Counted from the first letter of the stretch, positions 1 to 9,460 are shown. The stretch: 53,941 bases of DNA from an uncultured Oxalobacteraceae bacterium (GCA_946479255.1 CAMLFK010000006.1:1-53941); one strand, 5' to 3'. Numbers and translations are program-made. The notes: a model not told the origin generated them from the sequence alone.

Positions 1-320
1 GTGGTTTGTGCGCCGCAAGCATTGGTATAAACAACTGTTGCAGTACAGCTAGCACCTGGCGTTAGGTATTGTTCACGCGAAGAACCTGATGTTCCACAGC
101 CACTCCATGACCAGGACCCGCCTGGCGCCGCATTTTCCGCCCACGGTCCCAGTATGATTTGAGTGCCATTAAAAATGGTATCTGTTAGTATTCTCCATTC
201 TTCAGACTCACGAATATAGGTTGTTACCGGAGTTTGCGTGCAAGTCTGAGCCTGCGCGCTCGCAACGCTTCCAAATAATGCCAGAACAAGCGCTTTTCTT
301 AGAAAATTCTTTGTCTTCAT
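1..320 (-). CDS. Secreted protein of unknown function, C-terminus off window
   Basis: Reading leftward from the ATG at 320, the frame stays open to the window edge (106 residues seen). The first 25 residues (MKTKNFLRKALVLALFGSVA and a following SAQAQ) form a clean Sec signal peptide with an AxA-type cleavage site. The mature part has Cys residues, a WSWSGCGTSGSSREQ stretch and a CTATVVYTNACG stretch, suggesting a small disulfide-bonded beta domain of an extracellular protein. I do not recognise a family. Base composition is clearly more AT-rich than the neighbouring glycoside hydrolase genes, which hints at a different origin. No clear Shine-Dalgarno sequence is visible upstream of 320. Confidence 0.7.
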   Translation of the reverse strand, partial: MKTKNFLRKALVLALFGSVASAQAQTCTQTPVTTYIRESEEWRILTDTIFNGTQIILGPWAENAAPGGSWSWSGCGTSGSSREQYLTPGASCTATVVYTNACGAQT

Positions 321-690
321 TCTATTTACCTCATCATTTTTTATATTATGGACAGGCATAAAAAACATGCCCGAGGGACAGCAATTTCTGAAATATTCCG
401 GCACTGCATCCTTTTTATTCAGGTCTTAAAGGATTAGCAGGGCATGAGGTCTTCCAGCTTGTGGGCGCGCCAGGCGCGCCCGAACACTAAAGTCGCCTGG
501 GCGATCAATCTCGGTACAACACGCCGCGCCCGGCGCCGCTGATGAACAGCTCAAAATCCGTCTACAAACATTATTTGTTGTTAGTTATTGCGCCACGCCA
601 TGCCCGCTGCTTCCGTCCAGTGGGCGATCTAAAGAAAAATGGGGCTTCGCCCTTGTGGCCAGGCGTGGCGGCCGGGCCGCTACGCTCGGT
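321..690. other. Intergenic stretch with a 9-bp inverted repeat and weak terminator
   Basis: No gene is supported here. Positions 463-481 form GGGCGCGCC-A-GGCGCGCCC, a perfect 9-bp inverted repeat with a one-base centre and no T-run. At 641-652 a short GGGC/GCCC hairpin followed on the minus strand by CATTTTTCTTT could end transcription of the GH74 gene that stops at 691. The stem is only about 4 bp, so this terminator is tentative. Confidence 0.4.
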
Positions 691-3060
691 TCAGTAGCTG
701 TAGAAGATGCCGCGGCCCGAGCCGCTCATGTACAGGCGCCCAGCGACGGCATGGTCGGCCGCCAGGTGGGAAATGCCGCCGAACTGGGTCTTGTCGTCGT
801 TGATACGGCGCCAGGTGGCGCCGGCATTGTCGGAGCGGTGCACGCCCCACACGCCTTTGATCACGCCAACGATATACAGCGATGCCGAGTAGCTTGCGCC
901 GGCCGGTGGCTTACCCAGCGCGATCGAGCTGGCGCCGAACACTTCCGGGAAGGTCGAGGTCGGGTTGGCGCCCCAGATCGGGGCGGTCACGTTCAGTTTG
1001 GTCCAGGTCGCGCCGGAATTGACCGAGTGCATGATGTTCTGGCCGTCGGCGATCCAGATGTCGCCTTCCGCGTTGGGATTGACCGCGATCGAGGTGCTGT
1101 TGAACTCACCGGTCGCGGTGCCGCTGCTTAGGAAGGCGGCGCTCTCGGCGAAGGTCTTGCCGCCATCGGTCGAGGTGAAGAAGCGCGGCTTCTCGTTGGA
1201 CTGGACCCACCATACGCCACCCGAGTTGTAGGCATACACCTTGTTCGGGTTCTTGCGGTCCGCGACCACACGGTAGCTGCGTCCCAATCCCGTCTCGTTC
1301 AAGGCCGGCAGATTGGTGTAGGTCCAGGTCGCGCCGTGGTCGGTGGTGTAAGCCGGCACCTTGTTCGACGGCGCCCACACCATGTGGCCAGGTTTCAGGA
1401 CCGCGATATTCGATTCATTGGCCTGGTTGGCCAGCCCGTCGGGATGGTTGCCGGCCATTGGCTGCCATGTGAGGCCGGAGTCAAGCGAGTAGACCGCACC
1501 TACATTGGTGTGGTTCCACTGGCTGGTGCCGATCGCGGCGATGTAGGCCGGATTGGACCAGGCCATGTCGGCCGAGACACCATTGCCGAAATAGCCGGCC
1601 GGTCCGCGCGTCGGGGTTTGGGACAGGTCGGTGTGGACCTTCATGCCGATGTCGCCCGAGCTGTTGAGCAGGCGGTAGTTGGCACCCGGCGGCGGGGTCA
1701 TCAGCGCCAGGGTCGCGGTTTCTTCCAGGCCGTCGACGATATGGGTCCAGGTGGGCTTGGCCGCCGAGGCATCCCTGGTTTCCCACACGCCGCCGCCATG
1801 CACGTGCAAGACGCGCTCGCGGTTGTTGGGATCGATTTCGACGTCATCGATCCAGCCGGACCAGCCCTCGGTGTGGCCGGTGTGCGGCGCCATGGAGGAA
1901 ATCTCGCGCCATGTGGCGCCGGCATCGTCCGACAGCTGCACCACCGGCTGGCCTTCCCAGTTGCCCCAGGAATTGGTGACGCCGAGCGCGATGCGGGTGG
2001 TGGCGCCGGTGCCGGACACCGACAGGCCGCCCATGCCGAAGTTGACCCATTCTTCCGGCGAGTAGCTTTTCAGCAGGGTCCAGGTGCTGCCGTCGAACTT
2101 GTACAGCGCGGACGCGCCGCCGGCGCCAGGCCCCGCGTGCTTGGTGAAGGCGACGTACATCACGCCGTCCTTGTTGCGCACCATATGGGGAATGTGAAAG
2201 CCGGCCAGCGGGGTGGTGACGCCGCTCCAGGAGGCGCCGCCGTCGGTGGACTTGTACATGCTGTAGCTCATCCCGGCCAGCCCGGCATAGTCAGGCGCGA
2301 CGGCGGTGTAGATGGTCTGGGTGGCGCTGCCGGTGCCCTTGGTCGAGGTGTCGAAGATGAGCTGTTCGACGCCGATCACACTGGTCCAGCCGAAAGCGTC
2401 GATCTGCTCCTTGCTCATTTGCAGAGACGAGAGCGAGCTGGCCTGCTGCCAGGTCAGGCCACGGTCGGCGCTTTTCCACAGGCCGTGCGAGCGCGAGCCG
2501 TAGAACAGGATGGACGAATTGTTCGGGTCGACCATCAATCGTTCGCCGACGGCCCGGCCCTGGTTGTTGGAGCCCACCGAGAACGGCAGGTCGATCTTGT
2601 GCTGCCAGGTGTCGCCGCGGTCGTTGGAGATGTAGAGGCGCCCCTTTCGGTCGGCCTGGTTGTACAGGCCGGTCGTCATATAGACCAGTTTGTCGTCGTT
2701 CGGGTCGAGGGCGATGCTCTCGCTGCCGTGGAAAAAGCCTTCGGCCGGACCGAAGCCGTCGGTGATCGGCACCCAGGCCGAGGCGACGGCATTCCAGCGG
2801 TAGGCGCCGCCGATGTCGGTGCGCGCGTACAGGACGTCAGGGCTGGTCGGATGGAAAACAAGACCGGGGACATAGCCGCCGCCGCCGAATTTGACGTTGG
2901 CCCACCTGGTCGTCGTGACCGCCTTGGCGCTAGCCAGCAACTGGGTCGGTGAGGCTGCCGCTTGCGGCTGGGCGCTGTGCTTGTCTCCGCCATCGCTCCC
3001 GCAGCCGGCCATCATGATTGACACCAGGCAGGTCAGGGCGTTGATTTTCTTATTTATCAT
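691..3060 (-). CDS. GH74 endo-xyloglucanase, lipoprotein (paralogue 1)
   Basis: Predicted endo-beta-1,4-glucanase acting on xyloglucan, 789 aa. The ATG at 3060 is chosen over an upstream GTG (3072) because GGAG sits 6 bases before it and the residues that follow, MINKKINALTCLVSIMMAGC, form a lipoprotein signal with lipobox MAGC. Repeated Asp-box motifs (e.g. SADRGLTW, STDGGASW, SDNAGATW) mark the two seven-bladed propellers of GH74. The two expected catalytic aspartates are visible: D82 in ARTDIGGAYRW and D498 in SADMAWSNP. It lies downstream of a GH5 gene in the same direction with its own 350-bp leader carrying the 29-bp box, so it probably has its own promoter. The lipid anchor suggests outer-membrane surface display (inference). 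Confidence 0.92.
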   Translation of the reverse strand: MINKKINALTCLVSIMMAGCGSDGGDKHSAQPQAAASPTQLLASAKAVTTTRWANVKFGGGGYVPGLVFHPTSPDVLYARTDIGGAYRWNAVASAWVPITDGFGPAEGFFHGSESIALDPNDDKLVYMTTGLYNQADRKGRLYISNDRGDTWQHKIDLPFSVGSNNQGRAVGERLMVDPNNSSILFYGSRSHGLWKSADRGLTWQQASSLSSLQMSKEQIDAFGWTSVIGVEQLIFDTSTKGTGSATQTIYTAVAPDYAGLAGMSYSMYKSTDGGASWSGVTTPLAGFHIPHMVRNKDGVMYVAFTKHAGPGAGGASALYKFDGSTWTLLKSYSPEEWVNFGMGGLSVSGTGATTRIALGVTNSWGNWEGQPVVQLSDDAGATWREISSMAPHTGHTEGWSGWIDDVEIDPNNRERVLHVHGGGVWETRDASAAKPTWTHIVDGLEETATLALMTPPPGANYRLLNSSGDIGMKVHTDLSQTPTRGPAGYFGNGVSADMAWSNPAYIAAIGTSQWNHTNVGAVYSLDSGLTWQPMAGNHPDGLANQANESNIAVLKPGHMVWAPSNKVPAYTTDHGATWTYTNLPALNETGLGRSYRVVADRKNPNKVYAYNSGGVWWVQSNEKPRFFTSTDGGKTFAESAAFLSSGTATGEFNSTSIAVNPNAEGDIWIADGQNIMHSVNSGATWTKLNVTAPIWGANPTSTFPEVFGASSIALGKPPAGASYSASLYIVGVIKGVWGVHRSDNAGATWRRINDDKTQFGGISHLAADHAVAGRLYMSGSGRGIFYSY

Positions 3061-3102
3061 TTGAAGCTCCACGCGGTGTAAATCGGAAGATATATCCCAT
3101 AC

Positions 3103-3131
3103 GCATGTCCGTCATATACTTTGGACATGTC
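3103..3131 (-). promoter_or_regulatory. 29-bp inverted-repeat box, copy 1 (GH74 paralogue 1)
   Basis: On the plus strand it reads GCATGTCC, then GTCATATACTTTG, then GACATGTC. The arms ATGTCC and GGACAT are inverted repeats around an AT-rich centre. It lies 43-71 bp before the GH74 start at 3060. Boxes of the same 29-bp length lie at 7135-7163 and 29730-29758, with a diverged one at 20521-20549. The binding protein is unknown. Confidence 0.65.
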
Positions 3132-3323
3132 GACAATGTATGGACACACACGGCGCGGGGCTTCAACTAGCTGCAGGTTTTTCGATATTTTTACTCTTAA
3201 TGCTAATCGTGTTAACCGATCCGATGCGGCCCGGAGCCGGGCAACATGAAATTCAGTCCAGATGAATAAATAGAGAATATTGTGATGGTTGGATGAAAGC
3301 TAACCCCTGTTTCGCTAACGCAA

Positions 3324-3367
3324 AAGGGGGATTCACCACGGCCTGTACGCCAGGTGAATCCCCCCTT
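3324..3367 (-). terminator. Rho-independent terminator after GH5 gene
   Basis: Arms GGGGGATTCACC (3326-3337) and GGTGAATCCCCC (3353-3364) pair with a 15-base loop. Read on the minus strand the stem is followed by TTTTGCG. It lies 44 bp after the stop of the GH5 gene. The stem is the same as that of the terminator at 15284-15327. Confidence 0.8.
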
Positions 3368-3410
3368 GAACTTGATGCGAAGCCCGGTTCAACGACTGAG
3401 TAAATTTCGG

Positions 3411-4709
3411 CTACATGCTACCGTTCACGCCGCGAATGACGGCATCGAGCGCGACCGGATCGCCAACCGTGTTGTTGCTCCGGTTGATCAGGCCGAAGCC
3501 ATTGTGGCCCAGCGACCCTTCATCCCAATAGAAGGTCTTGAGGCCGTTGGCCGTGGCACGCCGGGCCACATAATTAATGTAATAGGCGCGCGAACGCAGG
3601 TGGGTTTGCAGGTTTTCGCCGGTCAGGGTGGTGCGGCGAATCGCGCCGTACTCGCCCAGAATGACGGGAATACCCTTGTCGACAAACTTCTGCTTCATCT
3701 TGACGAACTGGCTCTCGACCCAGGCTTCGTCGCCCCACTCGGCGTTACGGGTGGTGTCGGTGGTCGACAGATAGCCATTGCCCCAGTAATAGTACATCCG
3801 GCCCCAGCTGGCATCCGCGGTCAGCAGGGCAAACTGCGAAGGATCGTAGAAATGCACCTCGGCCATCAGGCGGCTCGGCACCGTGTCGGTGGGCATGCTG
3901 TTCATCAGGCTGTCGGTCTTGTCGATGCTGGTGTACGGCCCTTGGATGACCAGGTTGCGGTAGGCGTTCTTGCCGCCGGTCGAGCGTACCGCGTTGACGA
4001 AGGTCTGGTGGTAGGACATCAGGATGGCCATCTGGGCGGCGTCTTCGACCGGCGGCTCATTGGCGCTGGCGAACATCAGGTGCTCGTCGAAGCCGCGCAG
4101 GTGGGTGGCGATCTGTTCCCAGTAAGCCTTTTGCTTGGCATTGATGGATGCCTGCTTTTGCGAGGTGATATTGCCGTCCAGCCATCCACCATCCCAGTGG
4201 ATATTGATGATGACGTACATGCCGTTGTTGACGCAGTCCTGGACCACTTGCTTGATCCGGTTCAGCCACACGTCGCTGATCTTGCCAGTGCTCTGGTTGG
4301 CGTACTGGTCCCATGAAGCGGGCAGGCGGATGGCCGTGAAGCCGGCCGCCTTGACTGTCTGGATCAGCTGCGGCGTGATCATCGGATTGCCCCAGTAGGT
4401 CTCGCCACCGATAGCCTCCAGGGTATTTCCGGCGTTCCAGCCGGCCTTGAACTTGGCCGCCAGTTGCACCGCATTGCTGGTCATGCCCGTTGCATCCGCC
4501 GGCAGCGGACTGGTGTTATAGCTTGGGTAGGTACTGGGTGAGGGTTTAGCGGCCGCGCTGCTGCGCGTGGCCGGGGCCTGTTGCGCGGCGCTGCTTGTGC
4601 TTGCGGCCAGGTTGGCGTTGGCCGGCGCCGCATTGGTGGGGGAGTCGCCGCCACAGGCGGCAAGGGATAGTAACAGCAGTAATGCGCCTACGGTCCTGAT
4701 GGTCTTCAT
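3411..4709 (-). CDS. GH5 (subfamily 4-like) endoglucanase/xyloglucanase, lipoprotein
   Basis: 432 aa. The N-terminus MKTIRTVGALLLLLSLAACG is a lipoprotein signal, followed by a low-complexity Ala/Ser/Pro linker to about residue 75. The catalytic (beta/alpha)8 barrel shows the clan A hallmarks: acid/base E218 in ASANEPP and nucleophile E353 in VILGEYGA, plus NIHWDGGW and EVHFYDP. The subfamily-4-like features (GNTLEA start, WGNPMIT, FTAIRLPASW) suit endo-glucanase or endo-xyloglucanase activity; exact specificity is not readable. GGAGA lies upstream of the ATG. It sits between two GH74 genes in the same direction, 134 bp after paralogue 2, and ends at a strong terminator. A related but diverged GH5 lies at 37525-39225. 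Confidence 0.9.
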   Translation of the reverse strand: MKTIRTVGALLLLLSLAACGGDSPTNAAPANANLAASTSSAAQQAPATRSSAAAKPSPSTYPSYNTSPLPADATGMTSNAVQLAAKFKAGWNAGNTLEAIGGETYWGNPMITPQLIQTVKAAGFTAIRLPASWDQYANQSTGKISDVWLNRIKQVVQDCVNNGMYVIINIHWDGGWLDGNITSQKQASINAKQKAYWEQIATHLRGFDEHLMFASANEPPVEDAAQMAILMSYHQTFVNAVRSTGGKNAYRNLVIQGPYTSIDKTDSLMNSMPTDTVPSRLMAEVHFYDPSQFALLTADASWGRMYYYWGNGYLSTTDTTRNAEWGDEAWVESQFVKMKQKFVDKGIPVILGEYGAIRRTTLTGENLQTHLRSRAYYINYVARRATANGLKTFYWDEGSLGHNGFGLINRSNNTVGDPVALDAVIRGVNGSM

Positions 4710-4843
4710 CGTGTCGAATCTCCATATGTTGTAAATGTTGATTACAAGTGATACGGCTGACGCTGAAATCTCCTTTCATTGTTGCGAGGGAAAACTCGCC
4801 CGCCCTTCCGGCAGGAAGGTCAGGCGAGCTCGTTCAAGGAGTC

Positions 4844-7027
4844 TTACGGACGGCCGACGGCAAGGCCGCGGCCGTTGGTGGTCATGTACACCACGCCAAA
4901 GGTATTCATGTCGCCCACCACGATGCTGCCGTTGGTGGCGTACTGGTGCGCCGCGTCATTGACGCGCAGCCAGGTGTTGCCGACATCGGTGGAGCGGAAC
5001 AGGCCGCGTACGCCATTGACGGTGCCCCAGATGAAGATGGTGGCGTAGCTTGACCCTGAGGCCGCCTTGCCGAAGCCGATGCCGGAGCACTCGCTCACGC
5101 TGTTGACCTTCGCGAACGAGGAACCGGAATTGGTGGAGCGCATCAGACCGCCGGAGTACATCGGCAGCCACAGGTCGCCCCCGGTGTTGGGTGCGACGCT
5201 GAGGCGGTCGGCACCCCATTGCGGCAGGTTGCTGACGTTGTAGAAATTCACGCCAGCGTCGTAGCTTGCCCAGAATTTACCGGTAAAGCGGTCATAGGCA
5301 TAGAACAGGTTCGAGTTGCCCGGGTCACCGACCGGGAACACGTTCGCGTAGTTCAGGTTGTTGACCGGTGTCCAGCTGGCGCCCATGTTGGTGGACCGGT
5401 AGGTGGTGGTGGAACCCTCCGGGTTGTGCAACAGAACGCTGCCGTTGGCCGACAGGGCGACTTGGCCCTTTTTGCCATTGGTGATCGGGGCCTGGCCCCA
5501 GTTGACCGAACTGTTCTGCGAAACCTGCAGCCCGCCGCTACCCACGCGCGCCATCATCGCCGGATTGCTGCCGGCCATCGCCAGGCCGGTGGTCGTGCCG
5601 ATGAACGGCGACAAACGCTGGCCGTACACCCAGGTATTGTAATAGCGGAAGCCGTCAAAGTCGCCGATCGCGGCGACCAGCGGACCGCCAGGCACGCTGA
5701 CCACGCCCAGCGGCACCGCTTCTTCCAGGCCCTTGACGTTAAAGGTCCAGGTCGGCTGTGAGGCGCCCACGTTGGTGGTCTTGAAGATGCCGTTGCCCGA
5801 GGTAACCCATGCCGTCTGGCCATTGAAGGGATCGAATACCGCCGTGCCGGCCCAGTGCAGGGATTCGTTCATGATCCAGTCGATGCCGTCGGCATTCTTG
5901 GTGGCATTTGCGACCACGTCGGTCCAGCTGGCGCCGCCGTTGGTGCTCAGAAACACACGGTCGCCGTAGGTATCGGTCCCGTCAGGCTTCTTCCACTGGG
6001 TCCAGTACATGCTGATGGTCGAGGCGATCAGGCGCTGCGGATTGGTGGCGTCGACGCTGATGCCGCTGAAGGCGTTGCTCATGCCGGCCGGGGTGACATT
6101 GGTCCAGGTCGAATTGGCGATGTTGTACTTCCACACGCCGCCCTGGTTCATCGGGTCCGAGGTATGGAAAGGATCCGATGGATTGTTGGGATCGCCCAGG
6201 CCGCCCGGCCCTGCGCCGTTGCCGTAGGTGAGGTAGAGATTGCCCTGGCCGTCAAAGGCGCCGCGCTGCGGCATCAGGTGGCCCGGCGGGCCGCTGATGG
6301 CGGAAAAAGTCTGGCCGCCATCGTTGCTGCGGTAGAGGTTCGCGCCGACCGAGCTGGGGCGCGAGACACCGACGATCAGGCGCTGGGCCACGCCGTTGAC
6401 CACGCTCCCCGGGTCCGGCAACACCAGGTTGACCCCGTTGCCGTTCGGCGTGGTGGTCACGTTCAGGCCGTTCATGCGGGTCCAGGTATAGCCCCAGTTG
6501 GTGCTCTTGAACAAGCCGTTGTAGCGGGTGCCGGTGTACAGGACGCTGGAGGAGCCCGGGTCGAACACGAGGCGCTCGCCGCTCTGGCGGCCGTAACCGT
6601 TGCCGTGGGTTTTGAATTGCGCCGTCACGTCGGTCACGCTGAAGTTCTGGCCGTAATCGGTCGAGCGCATGATCGCGTGGCGTTCGTTGCTGTTACCGTA
6701 GTTGGTGCCAACCAACATCACAATGTGGTTGGCGCTTTTCGGGTCCACTGCCATCGAATCGACGCCCATGAAGCCGGCATCGGTTTCCGCCATCCAGTCC
6801 ATCAGCGCCACCCACTTGGCGTTGTTCTTGTCCCAACGGTAGGCGCCGCCCACGTCGGTGCGGGCATAGGCCATGCCCTGTTCGGTCTTGGCCGGGTAGA
6901 CCCCGGTCACAAAGCCTGCTCCGCCCATCGGGAGGATGTCCCATTTGTAGCCAGCGGCGTTCTGCGCCGAGGCGCTCGCTGCCGAGAGTGCGGCCGCCAG
7001 CACTAGCATTGTTTTTATATATTTCAT
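4844..7027 (-). CDS. GH74-family protein (paralogue 2), general-acid Asp apparently replaced by Ala
   Basis: 727 aa from the ATG at 7027, which has GGAGA upstream and starts the signal peptide MKYIKTMLVLAAALSAASAS (cleaved, not a lipoprotein). Asp-box propeller motifs run throughout (STDYGQNF, STNWGYTW, SNDGGQTF, STNGGASW, STDVGNTW). The first GH74 catalytic region is intact (D58 in ARTDVGGAYRW). At the second site, paralogue 1 has SADMAWSNP and paralogue 3 SVDVAALN, but this protein has GLAMAGSNP, placing A483 where the Asp is expected. It may be a binding or scaffold protein, use another residue, or have a different specificity. The gene starts a possible leftward unit with the GH5 gene and carries the 29-bp box upstream. 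Confidence 0.85.
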   Translation of the reverse strand: MKYIKTMLVLAAALSAASASAQNAAGYKWDILPMGGAGFVTGVYPAKTEQGMAYARTDVGGAYRWDKNNAKWVALMDWMAETDAGFMGVDSMAVDPKSANHIVMLVGTNYGNSNERHAIMRSTDYGQNFSVTDVTAQFKTHGNGYGRQSGERLVFDPGSSSVLYTGTRYNGLFKSTNWGYTWTRMNGLNVTTTPNGNGVNLVLPDPGSVVNGVAQRLIVGVSRPSSVGANLYRSNDGGQTFSAISGPPGHLMPQRGAFDGQGNLYLTYGNGAGPGGLGDPNNPSDPFHTSDPMNQGGVWKYNIANSTWTNVTPAGMSNAFSGISVDATNPQRLIASTISMYWTQWKKPDGTDTYGDRVFLSTNGGASWTDVVANATKNADGIDWIMNESLHWAGTAVFDPFNGQTAWVTSGNGIFKTTNVGASQPTWTFNVKGLEEAVPLGVVSVPGGPLVAAIGDFDGFRYYNTWVYGQRLSPFIGTTTGLAMAGSNPAMMARVGSGGLQVSQNSSVNWGQAPITNGKKGQVALSANGSVLLHNPEGSTTTYRSTNMGASWTPVNNLNYANVFPVGDPGNSNLFYAYDRFTGKFWASYDAGVNFYNVSNLPQWGADRLSVAPNTGGDLWLPMYSGGLMRSTNSGSSFAKVNSVSECSGIGFGKAASGSSYATIFIWGTVNGVRGLFRSTDVGNTWLRVNDAAHQYATNGSIVVGDMNTFGVVYMTTNGRGLAVGRP

Positions 7028-7134
7028 TTGTCTACGTCTCCAGCAATTTTGCAAAATTTGAATGTTTGAATTCAGGACTGGCCAAGCAAAACGGTGAAAC
7101 TCCTTTCTCCAGAGGGCTGAGATATGCATTGGGC

Positions 7135-7163
7135 GAATGTCCGTAATGTATTCTCGACATGTC
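7135..7163 (-). promoter_or_regulatory. 29-bp inverted-repeat box, copy 2 (GH74 paralogue 2)
   Basis: Plus strand: GAATGTCC, then GTAATGTATTCTC, then GACATGTC. It matches copy 1 at 23 of 29 positions by eye, with identical spacing. It lies 108-136 bp before the start at 7027. Confidence 0.65.
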
Positions 7164-7285
7164 TGAAGAGTATTTACTCGATAGTGTTTTTGTAGAACAA
7201 ACTGGGTAAATGCGGATAGTTAAAGTAGTTGTGCATATTGGTGAGTATGTAGTCGGCGGAAATACTCACATAAATGTTTCCTTTA

Positions 7286-7512
7286 ATATATAGTGGGCTT
7301 TGATCAATTTGTATTTCTTGGTAACATGAGCGATGGGAACGAGACACGGCGGCCCGGCCGAGGGGAGGCCTGCGATGCGGTCGACATCCCACTGCGCACC
7401 AGATGTAGGAAGTTGAAGTTTTCATGCAATTGGGTGAGGATTTCCCCGGCAGCTTCAGCCCAAGATTTCGTTCATAATATATAGTGGACATCCGTCAACT
7501 TATTGATAACAA
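7286..7512 (+). promoter_or_regulatory. Regulatory region of GH97: AT boxes, half box and LacI-type site
   Basis: The 486-bp divergent spacer between GH74 paralogue 2 and GH97 has no supported gene. AATATATAGTGG occurs at 7286-7297 and again at 7476-7487. The second copy runs into GGACATCC (7486-7493) and resembles the centre and one arm of the 29-bp box. TTATTGATAACAA at 7500-7512 lies directly before the GH97 ATG and resembles the LacI-family operators elsewhere in the locus. No good Shine-Dalgarno precedes the ATG, so this site may overlap the ribosome-binding region. Confidence 0.45.
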
Positions 7513-7513
7513 C

Positions 7514-9460
7514 ATGAAACGACTTTCTTGCTTGATCGCTGCCGCGCTGGTCTTGCCCGTGACCGGAATGGCCCATGCCGCGGCCTCCGCAAAGGCGCTG
7601 ACGGTCGTGTCGCCGGACGGCGCCGTGGCGATCACGATCGCGCCCGATGCCACCGGTTTTTCGATCGCCCGTGGCGGCGAGACTGTCATCGCCCCGTCAC
7701 CGCTGGGCCTCGACTTCGATGGCGCGCCGGCTTTTGCTCCTCTCACACTGAAGAAGCGCACCGATGTGAAGGTCGACCGCAACATTGCACTCGTTGCCAC
7801 CAAGGCCGACCGGGCCCGCGACCACTATCGCGGCACCACCCTGGCGTTCCGCGAGAGCACACCGGAAGGGCGCACGCTGTTGATCGACGTACGCGCGTAC
7901 AACGATGGCGTGGCGTTTCGTTATCGCATCGACAATGCGGCGCCGGTGAGCTTGCGCGGCGAGCGCACCGCCTTTGTGCCGGCAGGCGATCCAAGCTGCC
8001 TCGTGACCCCGTTCGACGGTGCCCACGAGGCGGCATTCGAACGCAAGAAAGTGTCGCAGCTGCGCGAGAAAACCGCTTACGACGTGCCGGTGGTTTGCAC
8101 CACGCCTTCGGGCCGGACCGCGTACGCGATCACGCAAGCCCATCTCGAGGCTTACACCGGCGCGTCCTTCCAGCGTGAAGGCGAGGCACTGAAAGTGCAT
8201 CTGTCGGCCGTGCCGAACCGGCCCGGACCGGCGTTCAAGTCGCAGGCAGGGCTGGTGACGGCCTGGCGCGTCGTGATGATGGGCAAGCGCACCGGCGACA
8301 TGATCGCGTCTCACCTGATCGGCAACCTCAATCCCGCACCGAAGGGCGATTTCAGCTGGGTCAAACCCGGCATGGCGGCCTGGGACTGGTGGTCCGGTCC
8401 GCTCGAAGGCATGAAGCCGGACATGGCCGCCTATCGCCGTTTCATCGATTTCGCGGCCGAGTCGGGCTTCCCTTACTACCTGATCGATGCCAACTGGGCA
8501 AAAGGCGACGGCGGCTGCTGCGAAGCCAAGCCCACCACCGATATCACCCAGGCCGCCGACGGCATCGACATGCCGGCGCTGGTGCGCTACGCGGCCGGCA
8601 AAGGCGTCGGCCTGCTCCTGTGGGCGCACTGGGAACATGTCAAGCCGCGCATGGATGAAGTGCTCGACACCTATGCCCGCTGGGGCATCAAGGGCGTGAA
8701 GGTCGACTTCATGAACCGCGACGACCAGGACGTTGTCGACTTCTATTACAAGCTCGCGGACGCCACGGCCAAGCGCAAGCTCCTGCTCGATATGCATGGC
8801 GCGTATGTCCCGGCCGGCTTGCAGCGCACTTACCCGAACTACATCACCCAGGAAGGCGTGCTGGGAGCGGAGTGGAGCAAGATGGACAAACGCGTCACGG
8901 CCGAGCATAACCTGGTGCTGCCCTACACCCGCATGCTGACCGGCCCCATGGATTACACGCCGGGCGGCTTCCGCAACGGCACACCGGCCAGCTTCAAGGT
9001 GCAGGCCGTGATGCCTTACGTTCAGAATACGCGCGGCCAGGCGCTGGCCATGTATGTGGTCTACGACAGCCCGCTGCAGATGGTGTCCGACGATCCGCAA
9101 GCCTACCAGGGCGCGTCCGGCTTCGATTTCATCAAGCGTGTGCCCACGGCCTGGAACGAGACCCGCTTCCTGTCCGGCGAGCCGGGGCGCGACATCGTGC
9201 TGGCGCGGCGCCAGGGCAAAAGCTGGTATCTCGGTGCGATGCGCTCCGACGATGCGAGCGTGAGTCCTACCCAGAGCGTGCCGCTGCGCTTCCTGCCGCC
9301 AGGGAAATACCGCGCCACGATCTGGGAGGATGGCGCCACCCCGAACGAGGTTGTGCGCGCGGAGCGTGTGGTGTCCGCCAGCGACGTTCTCCAGCTCCGG
9401 CTGGCGCCGGCAGGGGGCGCAGCGGTCATCATCGAACCGCTTGTGGCAAAAAAGCCATAG
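7514..9460 (+). CDS. GH97 glycoside hydrolase, retaining type (alpha-galactosidase-like)
   Basis: 648 aa from the ATG at 7514; the in-frame upstream start would add ten residues before the signal peptide (MKRLSCLIAAALVLPVTGMA then HAA). Three GH97 parts are visible: an N-terminal beta-sandwich opening with VVSPDGAVAITIAPD, a catalytic barrel (AWDWWSGPLEGMKPD, YYLIDANW) and a C-terminal beta domain. D398 in GVKVDFMNRDDQD sits where retaining GH97 enzymes keep their nucleophile; inverting SusB-type enzymes use glutamates instead. Alpha-galactosidase or another alpha-glycosidase on side chains is therefore the better guess than alpha-glucosidase, but the substrate is not settled. The predicted location is periplasmic. 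A duplicated promoter module begins within its last codons. Confidence 0.88.
   Translation: MKRLSCLIAAALVLPVTGMAHAAASAKALTVVSPDGAVAITIAPDATGFSIARGGETVIAPSPLGLDFDGAPAFAPLTLKKRTDVKVDRNIALVATKADRARDHYRGTTLAFRESTPEGRTLLIDVRAYNDGVAFRYRIDNAAPVSLRGERTAFVPAGDPSCLVTPFDGAHEAAFERKKVSQLREKTAYDVPVVCTTPSGRTAYAITQAHLEAYTGASFQREGEALKVHLSAVPNRPGPAFKSQAGLVTAWRVVMMGKRTGDMIASHLIGNLNPAPKGDFSWVKPGMAAWDWWSGPLEGMKPDMAAYRRFIDFAAESGFPYYLIDANWAKGDGGCCEAKPTTDITQAADGIDMPALVRYAAGKGVGLLLWAHWEHVKPRMDEVLDTYARWGIKGVKVDFMNRDDQDVVDFYYKLADATAKRKLLLDMHGAYVPAGLQRTYPNYITQEGVLGAEWSKMDKRVTAEHNLVLPYTRMLTGPMDYTPGGFRNGTPASFKVQAVMPYVQNTRGQALAMYVVYDSPLQMVSDDPQAYQGASGFDFIKRVPTAWNETRFLSGEPGRDIVLARRQGKSWYLGAMRSDDASVSPTQSVPLRFLPPGKYRATIWEDGATPNEVVRAERVVSASDVLQLRLAPAGGAAVIIEPLVAKKP

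Noticed and set aside
1336..2952. Long plus-strand open frame opposite GH74 paralogue 1
   Set aside because: GC-rich third positions keep the antisense frame open; its residues are Arg/Ala/Gly/His-rich without motifs, while the minus strand is a clear GH74.
7174..7491. 105-codon minus-strand frame in the GH74/GH97 spacer
   Set aside because: It spans promoter boxes, has no ribosome site and no recognisable protein features.
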